Assembly (NCBI GenBank): GCA_023390695.1
Contig: JAEWCJ010000031.1
Span: forward strand, 1 to 14,463
Length of the DNA stretch: 14,463 nucleotides
Source of the DNA: Pseudomonadota bacterium
Lineage (GTDB): Bacteria; Pseudomonadota; Alphaproteobacteria; Rhizobiales; Xanthobacteraceae
Direction of reading: 5' to 3'
The first letter of the stretch is position 1. Every line of letters begins with the position of its first letter. The notes below the pieces were generated by a model, which worked only from the letters and a program-made list of their open reading frames with translations, did no database searches and was not told the DNA's origin. Position numbers and translations under genes: made by a program. Positions 13,421 through 14,463 of the stretch are shown piece after piece.

Positions 13421-14347
13421 TCAGCGGCCCTCCAGTTCGCGCGTCTGCAGACGCTGATAGATCATGATCGGGACCAGCAGCATCGCGAACAGCACGATGG
13501 CGAGCGCCGACGCCACCGGCCAGTCCTTGTTGGAGAAGAACTCGGTCCACAGCGTCTGCCCGATCATGATCGATTGCGAACCGCCGAGCAGGTCCGGGAT
13601 AACGAATTCACCCACGATCGGAATGAAACACAGCAGCGCGCCGGCCATGATGCCGGGCAGCGCGATCGGCAGCGTCACCAGCCAGAACGCCTTCCAGCGC
13701 GGACAGCCGAGATCGGCGGCGGCTTCCAGCAGCGACTCGTCCATCTTCTCCAACGCCGCGTAGACCGGCAGCACCATGAACGGCAGATAGGAATAGACGA
13801 TGCCGATATAGACGGCGGTGTCGCTGGCCAGCCAGCCGATGGGCTGGTCGATGATGCGCAGCGCCATCAGCACGTCGTTGAGCAGGCCCTCGCGCTGCAG
13901 GATGTTGATCCAGGCATAGATGCGGATGAGAAACGCGGTCCAGAACGGCAGGATGATCGCGGTGATCAGCAAGGGCTGCCAGCGCTGCGGCGCCCGCGCC
14001 ACCGCATAGGCGACCGGCAGGCCGCAGATCGCCAGCAGGATGGTCGAGACCAGCGCGATTTGCAGGCTCTTGAGATAGGAGCCGATATACAGCATGTCGC
14101 CGAACAGGATGCCGTAATTCTCGAACGACAGCGCGCCGAAGAACTCCTTCAGTCCCTCCCAGCCGGCCGCGGGATCGAACACCGGCGTGTAGGGCGGCTG
14201 CGACATCGCCGTCTGCGAGAAACTGAGCTTGAGCACGATCAGGAACGGCAGGACGAAGAAAACCGCCAGCCACAGATAAGGCAGCGCGATCACGAGGCGC
14301 CGGCCCCAGCGCGTCTGCGCCAATCCGGTCTGCGAGATGCGGTTCAT
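13421..14347 (-). CDS. potH: Putrescine ABC transporter permease PotH
   Basis: This 308-residue inner-membrane permease pairs with PotI to form the polyamine channel. Matches to the PotH/PotB family include FVLPFLIVLKLSFSQTAMSQ and PPYTPVF near the N-terminus, SFLIRIYAW-type FLIRIYAWINIL at 139-150, IDQPIGWLASDTAVYIGIVY at 166-185, the EAA loop EAAADLGCPRWKAFWLVTLP at 208-227, and IPIVGEFVIPDLLGG followed by FFSNKDWPVASALAIV. ATG 14347 is chosen: it starts MNRISQTGLAQTRWG with GGAGAAAG upstream. An earlier TTG at 14392 in the same frame would only translate a palindromic repeat. The ATPase and binding-protein genes (potG, potF) are expected upstream, past the right edge of the window. Confidence 0.93.
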   Translation of the reverse strand: MNRISQTGLAQTRWGRRLVIALPYLWLAVFFVLPFLIVLKLSFSQTAMSQPPYTPVFDPAAGWEGLKEFFGALSFENYGILFGDMLYIGSYLKSLQIALVSTILLAICGLPVAYAVARAPQRWQPLLITAIILPFWTAFLIRIYAWINILQREGLLNDVLMALRIIDQPIGWLASDTAVYIGIVYSYLPFMVLPVYAALEKMDESLLEAAADLGCPRWKAFWLVTLPIALPGIMAGALLCFIPIVGEFVIPDLLGGSQSIMIGQTLWTEFFSNKDWPVASALAIVLFAMLLVPIMIYQRLQTRELEGR

Positions 14348-14360
14348 GGCGTCACACTTT

Positions 14361-14431
14361 CTCCGTTCGTCCCCGCGCAGGCGGGGACCCAAGCGAAAAC
14401 CGGATTCCCGCTTGCGCGGGAATGAACGGAG
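14361..14431 (-). repeat. Dispersed palindromic (REP-like) element upstream of potH
   Basis: Outer arms CTCCGTTC (14361-14368) and GAACGGAG (14424-14431) are a perfect inverted repeat enclosing two hairpins: GTCCCCGC, GCAG, GCGGGGAC at 14369-14388 and ATTCCCGC, TTGC, GCGGGAAT at 14404-14423. In the direction of potH transcription, one hairpin has the same GGGTCCCCGC / GCGGGGACGA arms as the element before the iron permease. The rest of 14348-14463 shows no recognisable gene; 14432-14463 could be an intergenic remnant or the end of the upstream gene. Confidence 0.82.
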
Positions 14432-14463
14432 TTTTGCGGCAGGCGATTGAGCCGGTGCATGGC

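Noticed and set aside
14348..14392. Upstream extension of potH to a TTG start
   Set aside because: The extra 15 residues are only the translation of a dispersed palindromic repeat; the ATG at 14347 has its own ribosome site and a family-typical N-terminus.
12625..14425. Two long plus-strand frames (280 and 343 codons) opposite potI and potH
   Set aside because: Their composition (Arg, Gln, Asp, His repeats) is shadow-like, while the minus-strand frames match PotI and PotH closely.

Overview
The window is GC-rich and densely coded. It looks like chromosome from an alphaproteobacterium of the Bradyrhizobium/Rhodopseudomonas group (order Hyphomicrobiales). I base this on family-level recognition: a DUF1194 secreted protein, an Irr-type iron control element, an acetoacetate-CoA ligase, PotH/PotI permeases and the GGGACGA-type dispersed palindromes that are common in those genomes. 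No species is claimed. No rRNA, tRNA, CRISPR array, prophage or insertion sequence is visible.

Layout, left to right. (1) 1-1036, plus strand: the end of a PleC-like sensor histidine kinase, then a secreted VWA-like DUF1194 protein. (2) 1132-4086, plus strand: a ferric-iron ABC importer, with a periplasmic binding protein and a fused two-domain permease but no ATPase. An Irr-box-like site lies upstream, and a dispersed palindromic repeat separates the two genes. (3) 4094-5584, minus strand: a MipA/OmpV outer-membrane barrel protein and two small proteins, one with a single membrane segment and one proline-rich. (4) 5767-5967, plus strand: a two-helix membrane microprotein. (5) 6107-8062, minus strand: acetoacetate-CoA ligase. 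(6) 8246-10255, plus strand: an AsmA-family envelope protein, divergent from the ligase. (7) 12183-10352, minus strand: a four-gene operon, ArsR-type repressor, two tandem SRPBCC (AHSA1-like) proteins and a VOC/glyoxalase-fold protein. Its operator is a perfect 14-bp palindrome. (8) 12319-12573, plus strand: a small membrane protein. (9) 14347-12601, minus strand: the PotH and PotI permeases of a putrescine importer. The rest of that operon, presumably potF and potG, should lie beyond the right edge.

The iron operon probably brings in Fe(3+) under iron limitation, and must borrow or encode its ATPase elsewhere. The ArsR operon looks self-repressing. Its ligand and the role of its SRPBCC/VOC proteins cannot be read from sequence. 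The remaining genes are ordinary metabolic or envelope genes.

No gap without a gene exceeds 200 bases if the small genes at 5091-5967 are accepted. The largest gaps are 1037-1230, 5585-5766 and 8063-8245, and their contents are described below. I found no clearly new multi-gene system. The best leads are regulatory or structural: the ArsR operator that covers its own start codon, the three-half-site Irr region, and the matching palindromes placed before two unrelated permease genes.
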